A DNA stretch of 64,000 bases from Nakamurella silvestris (GCA_003576535.1 QXCQ01000185.1:20000-83999), one strand, 5' to 3'; positions 39,728 to 48,915 are shown, numbered from the stretch's first letter. Numbers and translations are program-made. The notes: generated by a model not told the origin, from the letters alone.

Positions 39728-41365
39728 ATGTTCCGCACCCCTTCCCTTCGTCGCGCCGGGCTGGTGACGGCGGCCCTCGCCCTCCTGCTGACGGCCTGTT
39801 CGGCCGGGTCCACCGCCGAACCTTCCGGAACCCAGCCGTCAGCAACCCAGCCGTCAGCAACCCAGCCCACGGGCACCCAGGGCTCGGCCGCGCCGACGAC
39901 CGCACCGGCCGATCCCTCGGAGACCGATCCGGCAAGCCCGAGCTCGACGCCCGCACCCGCCTCGGACGCGGCGTTGGCGGTCGGCTTCGTGCTGGCCCCG
40001 GAGAGCCTGGACTTCACCCAGGTCGACGGTGCCGCGATCCCGCAGGCGTTGCTCGTCAACGTGTACGAGGGCCTGGTGAAGGTCGACGACAACGGCACGA
40101 TCGTCCCGGCCCTGGCGAAGTCCTGGACCGTCTCACCGGACCGGAAGACGTACACCTTCCAGCTGCAGGAGGGCGTGAGGTTCTCCAACGGCGATCCCTT
40201 CACCGCCGAGGACGCCGTGTTCTCGATCAACCGGGTCAAGACCGACTGGAAGATCTCGGTGAAGGCGAAGATGGACATCGTCGCGAAGGCGGTCGCGGTG
40301 TCCGACACCGAGCTGACGGTGACGTTGAAGCGGCCGAGCAACAACTGGCTGTACGACATGACCAGCAGGGTCGGGGCGATGTTCTCCACCGACGGTGTGG
40401 CCGATCTGGCCGACAAGCCCATCGGCACCGGCCCGTACGTCTTCGTCAGCTACACCCCGGGGGATCGGATGGTCCTGGAGCGCAACGACGGTTACTGGGG
40501 GACCCCGCCGGCGGTGAAGACCGTCACCCTGCGGTACTTCAAGGATCCGAACGCGATGAACAACGCCCTGCTCACCGGCGACATCCAGGTGATCTCGAGC
40601 GTCCAGACCCCCGAGTCGATCAGCCAGTTCTCCGACACCAGCCGGTTCCAGGTGATCGACGGGACCAGCACCGGCGAGGTGCTGCTCACCCTGAACAACG
40701 GCTCCGGCGCGACCGCCGACCTCAAGGTGCGCCAGGCCATCTCCTACGCCCTGGACCGCAAGGCCATCCTGGACATCGCCTGGAGCGGGTACGGCACCCT
40801 CATCGGTTCCCACGAGGCCCCGACCGATCCGTGGTTCACGGACCTGTCCGGGGCGTACCCGTTCGACCCGGAGAAGGCGAAGGAGCTGCTCAAGGAGGCC
40901 GGCAAGGAGAACCTGACCCTGCGGCTGACGTTGCCGCCGGTGCCCTACGCCACGGCCGCGGCACCGCTGATCATCTCCCAGCTGGCCGACGTCGGGATCA
41001 CCGTCAAGGACACCGCCGTCACCTTCGACACCTGGATCCAGCAGGTCCTGATCAACGCCGATTACGATATGACGATCATCAACCACGTCGAACCCCGCGA
41101 TCTGGCCACCCTGTGGGGTGACCCGACCTACTACACCCGGTACGACAACCCCGAGGTGCAGCGCCTGTTGGTTGCCGGTGACGAGGGAACCCCCGAGCAG
41201 CAGGTCACCGACTACCGGAAGGTGGTCCAGATCCTCTCCGACGACGCCGCCTCGGTGTGGTTGTGGTCCTTCCCGAACCTGGTGGTGGCAGCCGCAGATG
41301 TCCGTGGCCTGGCGCAGAACGCCGTCTCCGAGTCCTTCGACCTGACGACCCTGAGCGTCGGATAA
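39728..41365 (+). CDS. Peptide/opine-type ABC substrate-binding lipoprotein
   Basis: A 545-residue SBP_bac_5 family binding protein anchored by a lipobox (LLTACS, cysteine near residue 24). A Thr/Ser/Pro-rich linker (about 27-80) follows, then the family core: ESLDFTQVDGAAIPQALLVNVYEGLVKVDDNGTIVPALAKSWTVSPDRKTYTFQLQEGVRFSNGDPFTAEDAVFSI. It is the first gene of a five-gene importer operon (four-base gap to the permease). Substrate cannot be read; peptides, nickel and opines are all carried by this family. The ATG at 39728 follows GGAGATCGA; the upstream frame from 39650 lacks a signal-like sequence. AT-richer bases at 39610-39660 may hold the promoter. Confidence 0.93.
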   Translation: MFRTPSLRRAGLVTAALALLLTACSAGSTAEPSGTQPSATQPSATQPTGTQGSAAPTTAPADPSETDPASPSSTPAPASDAALAVGFVLAPESLDFTQVDGAAIPQALLVNVYEGLVKVDDNGTIVPALAKSWTVSPDRKTYTFQLQEGVRFSNGDPFTAEDAVFSINRVKTDWKISVKAKMDIVAKAVAVSDTELTVTLKRPSNNWLYDMTSRVGAMFSTDGVADLADKPIGTGPYVFVSYTPGDRMVLERNDGYWGTPPAVKTVTLRYFKDPNAMNNALLTGDIQVISSVQTPESISQFSDTSRFQVIDGTSTGEVLLTLNNGSGATADLKVRQAISYALDRKAILDIAWSGYGTLIGSHEAPTDPWFTDLSGAYPFDPEKAKELLKEAGKENLTLRLTLPPVPYATAAAPLIISQLADVGITVKDTAVTFDTWIQQVLINADYDMTIINHVEPRDLATLWGDPTYYTRYDNPEVQRLLVAGDEGTPEQQVTDYRKVVQILSDDAASVWLWSFPNLVVAAADVRGLAQNAVSESFDLTTLSVG

Positions 41366-41369
41366 CCAC

Positions 41370-42329
41370 GTGGTCTGGCGCATCCTGCGGCGGCTGCTGA
41401 TCCTGGTGATCAGCACCGCCGCTGCGTCGTTCCTGACCTTCTGGGTGCTGTTCGACGGCTGCGGGCCGGCCCGGACCAGGCTCGGCATCGGTGCCACCGA
41501 GGACAGCGTTGCCCAGCTCTGCCGCGAACTGGGCCTGGACCGGTCGATGGCGAGCCAGTACCTGGACTGGGCCGGTGGAATCCTGCACGGTGATTTCGGT
41601 GTCTCCTACATCAGCGGCCGGGCCCTGGGCCCGCAGATCCTGGACCAGCTGTCGGTGACCCTGTGGCTGGTGGCCGGGGCGATGGTGGTCGCCGTGCTCC
41701 TGGCGGTGCCGTGGGGTCTGTTCAGCGCCCTCTTCCACCGGAGAATATGGGGCACTCTTCTCTCCGCCGGCTCGCAGATCGGTGTTGCCGTCCCGGCCTT
41801 CCTCGCGGCCATCCTGCTGGTGCTGCTGTTCTCGGTGCACCTGGGGTGGCTGCCACCGAACGGCTACCAGGTGCCGGGAGCGGACTTCGGCGGATTCCTG
41901 AGCCACATGGTGCTGCCCTGGCTGGCCCTGGGCATCGTGCAGGCCGCCGTTCTGGCCCGGTACGTCCGGTCGGCGGTGCTGGACGAGAGCGGACAGGACT
42001 ACCTGCGCACCGCCCGCTCCAAGGGACTGACCAGGCTCGATGCCCTGGTCCGTCACGGACTGCGGAACGCCTCGATCCCGGTGCTGACGGTGATCGGTGT
42101 CCAGCTGGTGACGATCCTGGTGGGGGCGGTGGTGGTGGAGTACGTGTTCGCCATACCCGGGATCGGGGCCGGCCTGGCCGATGCGGCCAAACGTCAGGAT
42201 CTGCTCAACGTGCAGGGCATCGTCGTGGTGCTGGTCGTGATCGCGCTGGTGGTGTCCTTCCTGGTGGATCTGGCCTACACCCTGATCGACCCGCGGATGC
42301 GGACCACTGCGGACGGGGGTCGGGCGTGA
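41370..42329 (+). CDS. ABC permease, DppB/OppB type
   Basis: The 319-residue membrane permease has the OppB layout: an N-terminal helix (RRLLILVISTAAASFLTFWVL), a long extracytoplasmic loop with RLGIGATEDSVAQLCRELGLDRSMASQYLDWAGGILHGDFGVSY, and five further helices. The EAA-type loop is LDESGQDYLRTARSKGLTRLDALVRHGLRNA, the site that docks the ATPase. GTG start at 41370, four bases after the binding-protein stop. Its stop overlaps the next permease start (GTGA). Confidence 0.94.
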   Translation: MVWRILRRLLILVISTAAASFLTFWVLFDGCGPARTRLGIGATEDSVAQLCRELGLDRSMASQYLDWAGGILHGDFGVSYISGRALGPQILDQLSVTLWLVAGAMVVAVLLAVPWGLFSALFHRRIWGTLLSAGSQIGVAVPAFLAAILLVLLFSVHLGWLPPNGYQVPGADFGGFLSHMVLPWLALGIVQAAVLARYVRSAVLDESGQDYLRTARSKGLTRLDALVRHGLRNASIPVLTVIGVQLVTILVGAVVVEYVFAIPGIGAGLADAAKRQDLLNVQGIVVVLVVIALVVSFLVDLAYTLIDPRMRTTADGGRA

Positions 42330-43168
42330 AAGGTTCGCCGAAACACCGCAACTCCTTGCTGGTGGCAGGGGCGGTGCTGATCGGGATCGTGGTGCTGGCC
42401 GCGGTCGTCTCCTTCTTCTGGACCCCGTTCTCGCCGGTGTTCACCGATGTCAGGAATCCGGCGGCCCCGCCAGGACGTGGCGGTCATCTGCTGGGCACCG
42501 ACCGGTTGGGTCGGGACACCCTGACCTGGCTGATGGTGGGCGCGCAGACCACCCTGAAGGTCGGGGTGATCGCGGTGGGCATCGCCGCGGTGGTGGGCAC
42601 CCCGATCGGCATCCTGGCCGGGATGACCCGCCGTCGGTGGTCGGAGGTGATCATGCGGGCCAACGACGTCCTGTTGGCCTTCCCCGCCCTGCTGGTCGCG
42701 CTGATCCTGGCGGCGAAGTACGGGGCGTCGATCACCTCCTCGATGGTGGCCATCGGCATCGCCTCCGTGCCCGGGTTCGTCCGGGTCATCCGGGCCGGGA
42801 CCATCCAGGTGATGGGCACCGACTACGTCCAGGCGGCCAGGATCGCCGGTCTGCGTGGGCCGGCCATCGCCGTGCGGCACGTCCTGCCGAATGTGTTCGG
42901 CCTGATCATCGTCCAGGTGTCGGTGGCCTACGCGATCGCGATCCTCGCCGAGGCGGCGCTGTCCTTCCTCGGCCTCGGCGCGCCGCCGAGTGTGCCGTCC
43001 TGGGGTCGCATGCTCAACGAGGCCCAGTCGATGTTGTCCGTCCAGCCGATGATCGCGGTCTGGCCCGGCCTGGCCATCGCGGTGGCCGTCCTGGGGCTGA
43101 ACCTGCTCGGTGACGGCCTGCGGGACCGGTTCGACCCGCGGATGATCACCCGGCAGGTGCGACCATGA
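42326..43168 (+). CDS. ABC permease, DppC/OppC type
   Basis: A 280-residue permease and partner of the upstream DppB-type subunit. It shows the N-terminal helix (LLVAGAVLIGIVVLAAVVSFFW), HLLGTDRLGRDTLTWLMVGAQTTLKVG, which is the family landmark, and the docking loop GTDYVQAARIAGLRGPAIAVRHVLPNV. It ends LLGDGLRDRFDPRM, typical of DppC. The GTG overlaps the stop of the upstream gene and it overlaps the following ATPase gene by four bases. The five importer genes are thus tightly coupled. Confidence 0.94.
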   Translation: MKGSPKHRNSLLVAGAVLIGIVVLAAVVSFFWTPFSPVFTDVRNPAAPPGRGGHLLGTDRLGRDTLTWLMVGAQTTLKVGVIAVGIAAVVGTPIGILAGMTRRRWSEVIMRANDVLLAFPALLVALILAAKYGASITSSMVAIGIASVPGFVRVIRAGTIQVMGTDYVQAARIAGLRGPAIAVRHVLPNVFGLIIVQVSVAYAIAILAEAALSFLGLGAPPSVPSWGRMLNEAQSMLSVQPMIAVWPGLAIAVAVLGLNLLGDGLRDRFDPRMITRQVRP

Positions 43169-43959
43169 CCGATCCCTTGCTCACAGTCCGCGGCCTGGAT
43201 GTCCTCGTGGGGGAGGTGGAACTGGTCCGCGGCGTCGATCTGACGGTGTACCCGGGGGAGCGGGTGGGGATCATCGGTGCCAGCGGGTCCGGGAAAACGG
43301 TGACCTGCCTGGCGATCGCCGGTCTGCTGGACGACGGACTGGTGTGTCGTGGTTCGATCCGCCTCGCCGGGGTGCCGACCGATCTCGCCCGGGCCCGCGA
43401 GCGGGACTGGGCGCCGATCCGTGGTCTGCGTACGGGGATGGTGTTCCAGGAGCCGATGACGGCGCTCAACCCGACCATGAAGGTGGGCAGGCAGGTCGCC
43501 GAGGTGATGACCCGGCACCGGACGCACGGCCGGCGGGAGGCCCGGCGGATCGCGGTCGAACTGCTCGGGTCGACCGGATTGCCCGACCCCGAACGGATCG
43601 CCGGGGCCTACCCGCACCAGTTGTCCGGTGGCCAGCGACAACGGGTCGTGCTGGCCATCGCGCTGGCGAACGGCCCGGACCTGTTGATCTGCGACGAGCC
43701 GACCACCGCGTTGGACGTCACGGTCCAGGCGAGGGTGCTCGCTCTGATCAGCAGCAAGGTGGCCGAGACCGGGGCGGCCCTGCTGTTCATCTCCCACGAC
43801 CTCGCCGTCGTCGCCGAGGTCTGCGACCGGGTCCTGGTGATGTTCGGCGGGCAGATCGTGGAGAGCGGGTCGGTGGAGGACATCCTGCTTCGGCCGCAGC
43901 ACCCCCATACCCGGGCACTGCTGGCCGATGCCGTCGTCCGGATGAGGGATCAACCATGA
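43165..43959 (+). CDS. Peptide importer ATPase, DppD/OppD type
   Basis: A 264-residue ABC ATPase with Walker A GASGSGKT, the family motif GMVFQEPMTALNPTMKVGRQVAEV, signature QLSGGQRQRVVLAIAL and Walker B LLICDEPTTALDVTVQ. It would pair with the next ATPase as a heterodimer energising import. It lacks most of the usual C-terminal iron-sulfur/peptide-transporter domain, ending soon after HTRALLADAV, so it is at the short end for DppD. Four-base overlaps on both sides. Confidence 0.93.
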   Translation: MTDPLLTVRGLDVLVGEVELVRGVDLTVYPGERVGIIGASGSGKTVTCLAIAGLLDDGLVCRGSIRLAGVPTDLARARERDWAPIRGLRTGMVFQEPMTALNPTMKVGRQVAEVMTRHRTHGRREARRIAVELLGSTGLPDPERIAGAYPHQLSGGQRQRVVLAIALANGPDLLICDEPTTALDVTVQARVLALISSKVAETGAALLFISHDLAVVAEVCDRVLVMFGGQIVESGSVEDILLRPQHPHTRALLADAVVRMRDQP

Positions 43960-44810
43960 CCGCCGGCGCTGGGTCAGCCTCCGACGCGCAGGTGCCCGCT
44001 GTCGAACTGGTCGGGGTCGGCCGTGTCTTCCACCGGCCCCGGGAATCGGTTTTCGGTCCCCGACCGGAGGTGACGGCCCTGGCCGATGTCTCGTTGACCG
44101 TGCCCCGTCGCGCGAGGTTCGGCATCGTCGGCGAATCCGGTTCGGGCAAGACGACTCTCATCCGGCTGATGGCGGGCCTGGACCAACCGACCACCGGGTC
44201 GGTGGTGGTCGACGGGGTGCAGGTCTCCGGGCGGCGCGAGCGCGAGATCGCACCGCTTCGTCGGCGGTTGCAGCTGGTGTTCCAGGATCCGATGGGCTCA
44301 CTGGACCCGCGCATGCGGATCGGGGCCATCATCGCGGAGTCCTTGCGTGGCATGGATCCTGCCTCCCGTCAGACCCGGGTTGCCGAGGTGCTCGGCCAGG
44401 TCGGGCTGCCGACGGACATCCTTCGCAGGTACCCGCACCAGTTCTCCGGTGGTCAGCGCCAACGGATCTCGATCGCCCGTGCCATCGCCGGGCGGCCGGC
44501 GATCCTGCTCGCCGACGAGGCGGTGTCGGCCCTGGACGTCACGGTGCGCGCGCAGATCCTCGACCTGCTCGACGAGCTGGCCACGGCGGAGGACTTCACC
44601 CTGGTCTTCGTCTCCCACGACCTGTCCGTCATCCGTCGGGTGTGCGATCAGGTGGCGGTCCTGCACGAGGGTCGTGTGGTGGAAACCGGTTCGACGGAGC
44701 AGGTGTACTCCGACCCGCAGGTGGACTACACCCGGTCCCTGCTCGCGGCCGTGCCGACCCTGGAGCGAGGTCTGGCGGCGGCGCGGGCGCGGCGGGCGGC
44801 CGGTGGGTGA
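43956..44810 (+). CDS. Peptide importer ATPase, DppF/OppF type
   Basis: The 284-residue second ATPase of the importer. It has Walker A GESGSGKTT, QLVFQDPMGSLDPRMRIGAIIAESLRG, the signature QFSGGQRQRISIARAIAG, Walker B ILLADEAVSALDVTVR and the family ending ...YTRSLLAAVPTLERGL. Starts with an ATGA overlap. It is the last transport gene; the next gene starts 30 bases later on the same strand, so read-through to the small protein and peptidase genes is plausible. Confidence 0.94.
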   Translation: MTAGAGSASDAQVPAVELVGVGRVFHRPRESVFGPRPEVTALADVSLTVPRRARFGIVGESGSGKTTLIRLMAGLDQPTTGSVVVDGVQVSGRREREIAPLRRRLQLVFQDPMGSLDPRMRIGAIIAESLRGMDPASRQTRVAEVLGQVGLPTDILRRYPHQFSGGQRQRISIARAIAGRPAILLADEAVSALDVTVRAQILDLLDELATAEDFTLVFVSHDLSVIRRVCDQVAVLHEGRVVETGSTEQVYSDPQVDYTRSLLAAVPTLERGLAAARARRAAGG

Positions 44811-44839
44811 CAGGATCGGCAGATGACAGGATCGACGGC

Positions 44840-45187
44840 ATGACACAGAATCCCGGAACAGCACATCGTGAGCTCGCAGTGGCTTTCGGTGGCGGTGGGG
44901 TCAACCCCATCCCGACAGCAGCGCGGTTCGTCCTGGGAATCGGGGAACTGGCCGACCAGGTCGGCGAGCGCTACGACGCCCCCGGGGCGACGGTGCTGGA
45001 GGTGACCGGGGTCCAGGCCGGACGGCCCGGGGAGGCCGCGACCCTGGCAGTCGTCACCCTGGTGGCGGGGGAGGTGCCCGGGATCGGGGCCGAGGCCCTG
45101 CACCTGCTGATCAGCAGGCTGGCCGACCAGATCGCGGTGGAGGCCGGTACCGCGGCGAAGGTCGGGGAGGTGGGCCGTGCCGGCTGA
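44840..45187 (+). CDS. Small protein upstream of P1 peptidase (unknown)
   Basis: A 115-residue protein not matched to a known family. It is soluble, with no helix for membrane insertion, and reads as mixed alpha/beta: ELAVAFGGGGVNPIPTAARFVLGIGELADQVGERYD, ATVLEVTGVQAGRPGEAATLAVVTLVAGEVPGIG, then an amphipathic helix ALHLLISRLADQIAVEAGT. It overlaps the peptidase gene by 11 bases, which suggests coupled expression and perhaps a working link. The ATG at 44840 is weakly preceded by AGGATCGACGG; other starts in frame are internal to the upstream ATPase gene. Confidence 0.65.
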   Translation: MTQNPGTAHRELAVAFGGGGVNPIPTAARFVLGIGELADQVGERYDAPGATVLEVTGVQAGRPGEAATLAVVTLVAGEVPGIGAEALHLLISRLADQIAVEAGTAAKVGEVGRAG

Positions 45188-46313
45188 ACCGACACCGGGT
45201 CCGTACAACGCCCTGATCGACGTGCCCGGGATCCGGGTCGGCCACTACGGCCGTTCGTCGGACGGATACCTCGGTGGCACCAGCGTGGTGCTGGCCCCCG
45301 CGGGTGGGATGACCGGGGGTGTGGACGTCCGTGGCGGCGGCCCGGGTACCCGGGAGACCGACCTGCTGGACCCGATCGCGGCCGTGGAATCGGTGAACGC
45401 CTTTGTCCTGACGGGGGGCTCGGCCTACGGGCTCGCCTCGGCCGGTGGTGTCGCCGACACCCTGGGCCGGGACGGGATCGGCTTCCGGGTGGGACCGGCC
45501 GCGCATGAGGTGGTGCCGATCGTGCCGGCCGCCGTCATCTTCGACCTGGGGCGGGGAGGGGATTTCCACGCCCGCCCGGATGCCGAATTCGGATCCCGGG
45601 CCCTGGCCCACGCCCGCTCGGAAGACCCGGAAGCCATGGCCGCCAACGGGAATGTGGGTGTGGGGGTCGGTGCCCTCACCGCCCGGATGCGCGGTGGGGT
45701 GGGGAATGCGAGCCTGGTGCTGGCCGACGGGACGACGGTCGCCGCGCTGGTGGTGGCGAACGCCACCGGTTCCCCCTTCGACCCGGCCACCGGAACACTC
45801 TGGGGGGCAGGGTATCTGCGGCAGGAGGACGGTCCGGTCCCGGTGCCGCCGTCGGCATCGGAGCTGGCCGCCCTGCTGGCGGTGACGGCTCGTCCGAACC
45901 CGGCCCTGGCCTCGGTGTCGGGTCGTGTCGATCCTGTCAGTCCTGCCGAGCCTGCCGAGAGTGCTGACCCGCCGCCGGGTCTCGTCAGCCACACCACCCT
46001 GGCCGTGATCGCCACCGATGCCACCCTGACCAAGGCCCAGTGCAAGAAGCTCGCCGGGATCGTGCACGACGGGATGGCCCGGGCGCTGAACCCGGTGCAC
46101 ACCATGTTCGACGGTGATGTCGCCTTCGCGGCGGCCACCGGTGCCCGCCCCGCCCCTGACGTCACCGCCTTCTTCGAGATCCTCACCGCGGCAGCGGATG
46201 TGGTCACCCGGGCGATCGTCCGGGCGGTCCTGTCGGCCGAGTCGGTGACCACCCCGGCCGGGACCTTCCGGAGCTACTCCGATCTGGCGCCGAGTACCCG
46301 CCCGCCCCGCTGA
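45177..46313 (+). CDS. P1 family (S58, DmpA-like) peptidase
   Basis: A 378-residue protein of the P1/S58 family (DmpA/NylC-type N-terminal nucleophile hydrolases), which mature by self-cleavage. Family landmarks include IDVPGIRVGHYGR, GGTSVVLAPAGG, RGGGPGTRETDLL and FVLTGGSAYGLASAGGVADTL. The likely cleavage/nucleophile site is DGTTVAALVVANA, with T186 as candidate by analogy with the NylC Asn-Thr site; this is inference. The GTG start lies inside the preceding small gene. Placed after a peptide importer, it may hydrolyse imported peptides or amides. A perfect family 3 palindrome follows. Confidence 0.85.
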   Translation: MPAEPTPGPYNALIDVPGIRVGHYGRSSDGYLGGTSVVLAPAGGMTGGVDVRGGGPGTRETDLLDPIAAVESVNAFVLTGGSAYGLASAGGVADTLGRDGIGFRVGPAAHEVVPIVPAAVIFDLGRGGDFHARPDAEFGSRALAHARSEDPEAMAANGNVGVGVGALTARMRGGVGNASLVLADGTTVAALVVANATGSPFDPATGTLWGAGYLRQEDGPVPVPPSASELAALLAVTARPNPALASVSGRVDPVSPAEPAESADPPPGLVSHTTLAVIATDATLTKAQCKKLAGIVHDGMARALNPVHTMFDGDVAFAAATGARPAPDVTAFFEILTAAADVVTRAIVRAVLSAESVTTPAGTFRSYSDLAPSTRPPR

Positions 46314-46332
46314 GAACAGCCCCACCCCTTCC

Positions 46333-46402
46333 GTTCCCGCGCACGTTGTTGCTCCTCGCGCACGAAACAACGCGCGCGAGGAGCAACAACGTGCGCGGGA
46401 AC
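46333..46402. repeat. Family 3 palindrome, copy 2 (perfect)
   Basis: Perfect 29-base arms (46333-46361 and 46374-46402, beginning GTTCCCGCGCACGTTGTTGC) around a 12-base loop. It sits between the convergent peptidase and aminotransferase genes and could end both transcripts. Confidence 0.95.
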
Positions 46403-46412
46403 AGGGGGTGGT

Positions 46413-47849
46413 TCAGTCCTGCACGTGGAGGTCGGCCAGGTCAAGGGCCCGGTCGATGACGGCCAGACCCTCACGAACCTCCTCGGCGGTGGCGATCAAC
46501 GGCGGGGCGACGTGGATCCGGTTGGTGGCGATGAACGGCCACACCCCGGCCGCCTTGCAGGCCCCGGCGACCTCGTTCATCGGGCCCATGGCGGGCCCGG
46601 CGGCATTGAACGGGACGAGGGCCTCCCGGGTACCGGGGTTCTTCACCAGTTCGATCGCCCAGAACGCGCCGAGGCCCCGGACCTCGCCGACACTCGGGTG
46701 TTTGGCGGCGATCTCGGCCAGCCCGGGGGCGAGGACGTCGGCGCCGAGGGTCCGGACACGGTCCAGGATGCCGTCCCGCTCGAACACCTGGAAGGTGGCC
46801 AACCCGGCCGCGCAGGCGAGCGGGTGGCCGGAGTAGGTCAGACCACCCGGGTAGGGCCTGGTCCGGAAGGAATCCACGATCTCGCCGGAGATGACGACCC
46901 CGCCGAGGGGCACGTAACCGGAGTTGACGCCCTTGGCGAAGGTGATCAGGTCGGGGCGGGTGTCGAACGCCTGCCAGCCGAACCACTCACCGACCCGGCC
47001 GAAACCCACCATCACCTCGTCGGCGATGTAGAGGATGCCGAACTCGTCGCACAGGGCCCGGACCCCGGCCAGGTAACCGGGCGGCGGAACCAGCACCCCG
47101 TTGGTGCCGACCACCGACTCCAGGATGATCGCGGCGATGGTGTGGGCCCCTTCGAAGACGATCGTGTCCCGCAGGTGGGCCAGGGCGCGCTCGGTTTCCT
47201 GCTCCGGTGAGGTGGAGTAGAACGGCGACCGATAGGCGAAGGGGCCGTGGAACTTCACCGTCCCCGGGATGCTCGGCTCCGCTCCCCACCTGCGCGGATC
47301 CCCGGTCAGCGAGATCGAGCCGGCGGTGGCACCGTGGTAGGAGCGGTAGGTCGACAGCAGCTTGTGCCGGCCGGTGTGCAGCCGGGCCATCCGGATGGCG
47401 TGTTCGACCGCCTCGGTGCCGCCGTTGGTGAAGAAGACATGGCTGAAACTCTCCCCGGCCTTCTCGGTGATCAGCCGCGCCAGCTCCCCGCGCACGTCGT
47501 TGGCGAAGGCCGGCTGGACCGTCGGGAGCCGGGCGGCCTGCAGCTGGATGGCCCGGACGAGATCGGGGTGGGCGTGGCCGAGGTTGAGGTTGACGAGCTG
47601 GGAACCGAAGTCGAGGTACCTGTTGCCCTCGAAGTCGAAGAAGTAGGAGCCCACCCCGCCGGCGATCGGGGTCGGGTTGATCGCGTCCTGGGCCGACCAG
47701 GAGTGGAAGACGTGTCCACGGTCGTTGGCCCGGGTCTGCGCATCCGCTGCCGGGTCCGTCACGGCCGCTCGCACCGGTGGTGCGTCCAGCAGTGCGGCGA
47801 GGTCGGGCTGATCAGCGGGTGCCTGTGGTCGCGCCTGGTAGGTCGTCAT
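46413..47849 (-). CDS. Class III aminotransferase
   Basis: A 478-residue PLP-dependent class III aminotransferase. The PLP lysine is K306 in ITFAKGVNSGYVPLGG and the cofactor aspartate D277 in YIADEVMVGFGR; FFTNGGTEAVEHAIRMARLHTGRHK and STYRSYHGATAGSISLTGDPRRW are also class-typical. Its text (YRSYHGAT, GPFAYRSPFYST) suits the aspartate aminotransferase-family group that includes beta-alanine or taurine:pyruvate enzymes, but the amine donor is unknown. The ATG at 47849 begins MTTYQARPQAP; the longer frame upstream is discounted as it runs into the neighbouring gene. It is convergent with the peptidase gene. Confidence 0.88.
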   Translation of the reverse strand: MTTYQARPQAPADQPDLAALLDAPPVRAAVTDPAADAQTRANDRGHVFHSWSAQDAINPTPIAGGVGSYFFDFEGNRYLDFGSQLVNLNLGHAHPDLVRAIQLQAARLPTVQPAFANDVRGELARLITEKAGESFSHVFFTNGGTEAVEHAIRMARLHTGRHKLLSTYRSYHGATAGSISLTGDPRRWGAEPSIPGTVKFHGPFAYRSPFYSTSPEQETERALAHLRDTIVFEGAHTIAAIILESVVGTNGVLVPPPGYLAGVRALCDEFGILYIADEVMVGFGRVGEWFGWQAFDTRPDLITFAKGVNSGYVPLGGVVISGEIVDSFRTRPYPGGLTYSGHPLACAAGLATFQVFERDGILDRVRTLGADVLAPGLAEIAAKHPSVGEVRGLGAFWAIELVKNPGTREALVPFNAAGPAMGPMNEVAGACKAAGVWPFIATNRIHVAPPLIATAEEVREGLAVIDRALDLADLHVQD

Positions 47850-47988
47850 GGGGTCCAGCTTCCCCCAAGACCTCGTTCTCGGCCAGTGTTGGCACGGGGC
47901 GTGGCGCGGTAGCGTTGGCCGCTGAAGGGGAAGACTCGGTTGACGACCGCACGCCGGGTGCTCCCGGGGGCGAACCTGGAGGTTGAAC

Positions 47989-48915
47989 GTGCCACAACGA
48001 TCCGTCACGGCAGGGTGGGCCGTCGCGGCGGGAACCGGAAGGGCGACCCGCCGGAGGCTCGCTGCGGCCCTGCTGGCGGTACTCACCGTCCTGCTGTGCG
48101 GGTGGCTGACGGCCGGCCCGGCGTCCGCCCAGCCGTCGATCCCGGCCACCCAGCTGCTCCGGGACCCGGTGGGGGATGTCGACGTCGACGCGATCGTGGC
48201 CGACCTGGCCGAGGACCACCTCGCCGGTGTGCCCGCCGATTCGCCCGACCGCAGCGAGCTGATCGCCCAGATCGACCGGGCGAACACCTCGAGCATCAAT
48301 TTGAACGTGGTCGTGCTGGACCAGGAGATCACCGGGGCCGAGCCCGACGACGTGACGGCGGCCATTCTCGCCTCGGTGGGCGGCACCCTGCTGGTGATCA
48401 CGCCGAACCCGGAGAACATGCTGACCAGTTCCCAGACGATCAGTCAGACCGATCTCGACGACGCCCTCGCCGCCGCCAAGGCCGCCCATGGCGACGTGGC
48501 GGCGGTGCGGGTCTTCGTCGACGCGCTCACGGCCACCGGGTTCCCCTGGAGCCTGGTGGTCATCGTCGGTGTGGTCGTCCTGCTGATGGCAGCGGTGGCC
48601 GGCGGGCTCTGGGAGAAAAGACGCCGGGAGAAACGGGAACTCGGCCGGTTCGAGCGGCAGAAGGCCGAACTGGTGCAGGCGGTGGAATCCCTGCAGGCCG
48701 ATCTCCACTACATCGGCGAGCGGCTCCCGCCGTCGGCCGAACTGGCGGCGTCCTTCGAACAGGCCGTGGCCGACCACCACCGCCTCGATGTGGACCTGGC
48801 GGCCGAGAACATCACCACGACCGAGCAGATCGACGTCATGGACGTACGGGTGGCGACCCTGCGGTCGGAGATCCTGCGGGTGCGGGCCGCGGTGGACGCG
48901 GGTGCCGGCACCTGA
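47989..48915 (+). CDS. Rv1476/DUF6676-like (TPM-type) membrane protein
   Basis: A 308-residue envelope protein: signal peptide (about 20-45, ending PASAQPS), a TPM-like extracytoplasmic domain of about 130 residues (LIAQIDRANTSSINLNVVVLDQEI, GGTLLVITPNPENMLTSSQTI), the conserved FPWSLVVIVGVVVLL membrane helix (about 185-205), and a charged coiled coil to the end. The layout and TLLVITP...GFPW text resemble the Rv1476 family. In M. tuberculosis Rv1476 lies between acn and ripA; here it is some 20 kb away. GGAGG supports the GTG at 47989 over a TTG at 47983. Gap to the next gene is 166 bases. Role unknown. Confidence 0.75.
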   Translation: MPQRSVTAGWAVAAGTGRATRRRLAAALLAVLTVLLCGWLTAGPASAQPSIPATQLLRDPVGDVDVDAIVADLAEDHLAGVPADSPDRSELIAQIDRANTSSINLNVVVLDQEITGAEPDDVTAAILASVGGTLLVITPNPENMLTSSQTISQTDLDDALAAAKAAHGDVAAVRVFVDALTATGFPWSLVVIVGVVVLLMAAVAGGLWEKRRREKRELGRFERQKAELVQAVESLQADLHYIGERLPPSAELAASFEQAVADHHRLDVDLAAENITTTEQIDVMDVRVATLRSEILRVRAAVDAGAGT

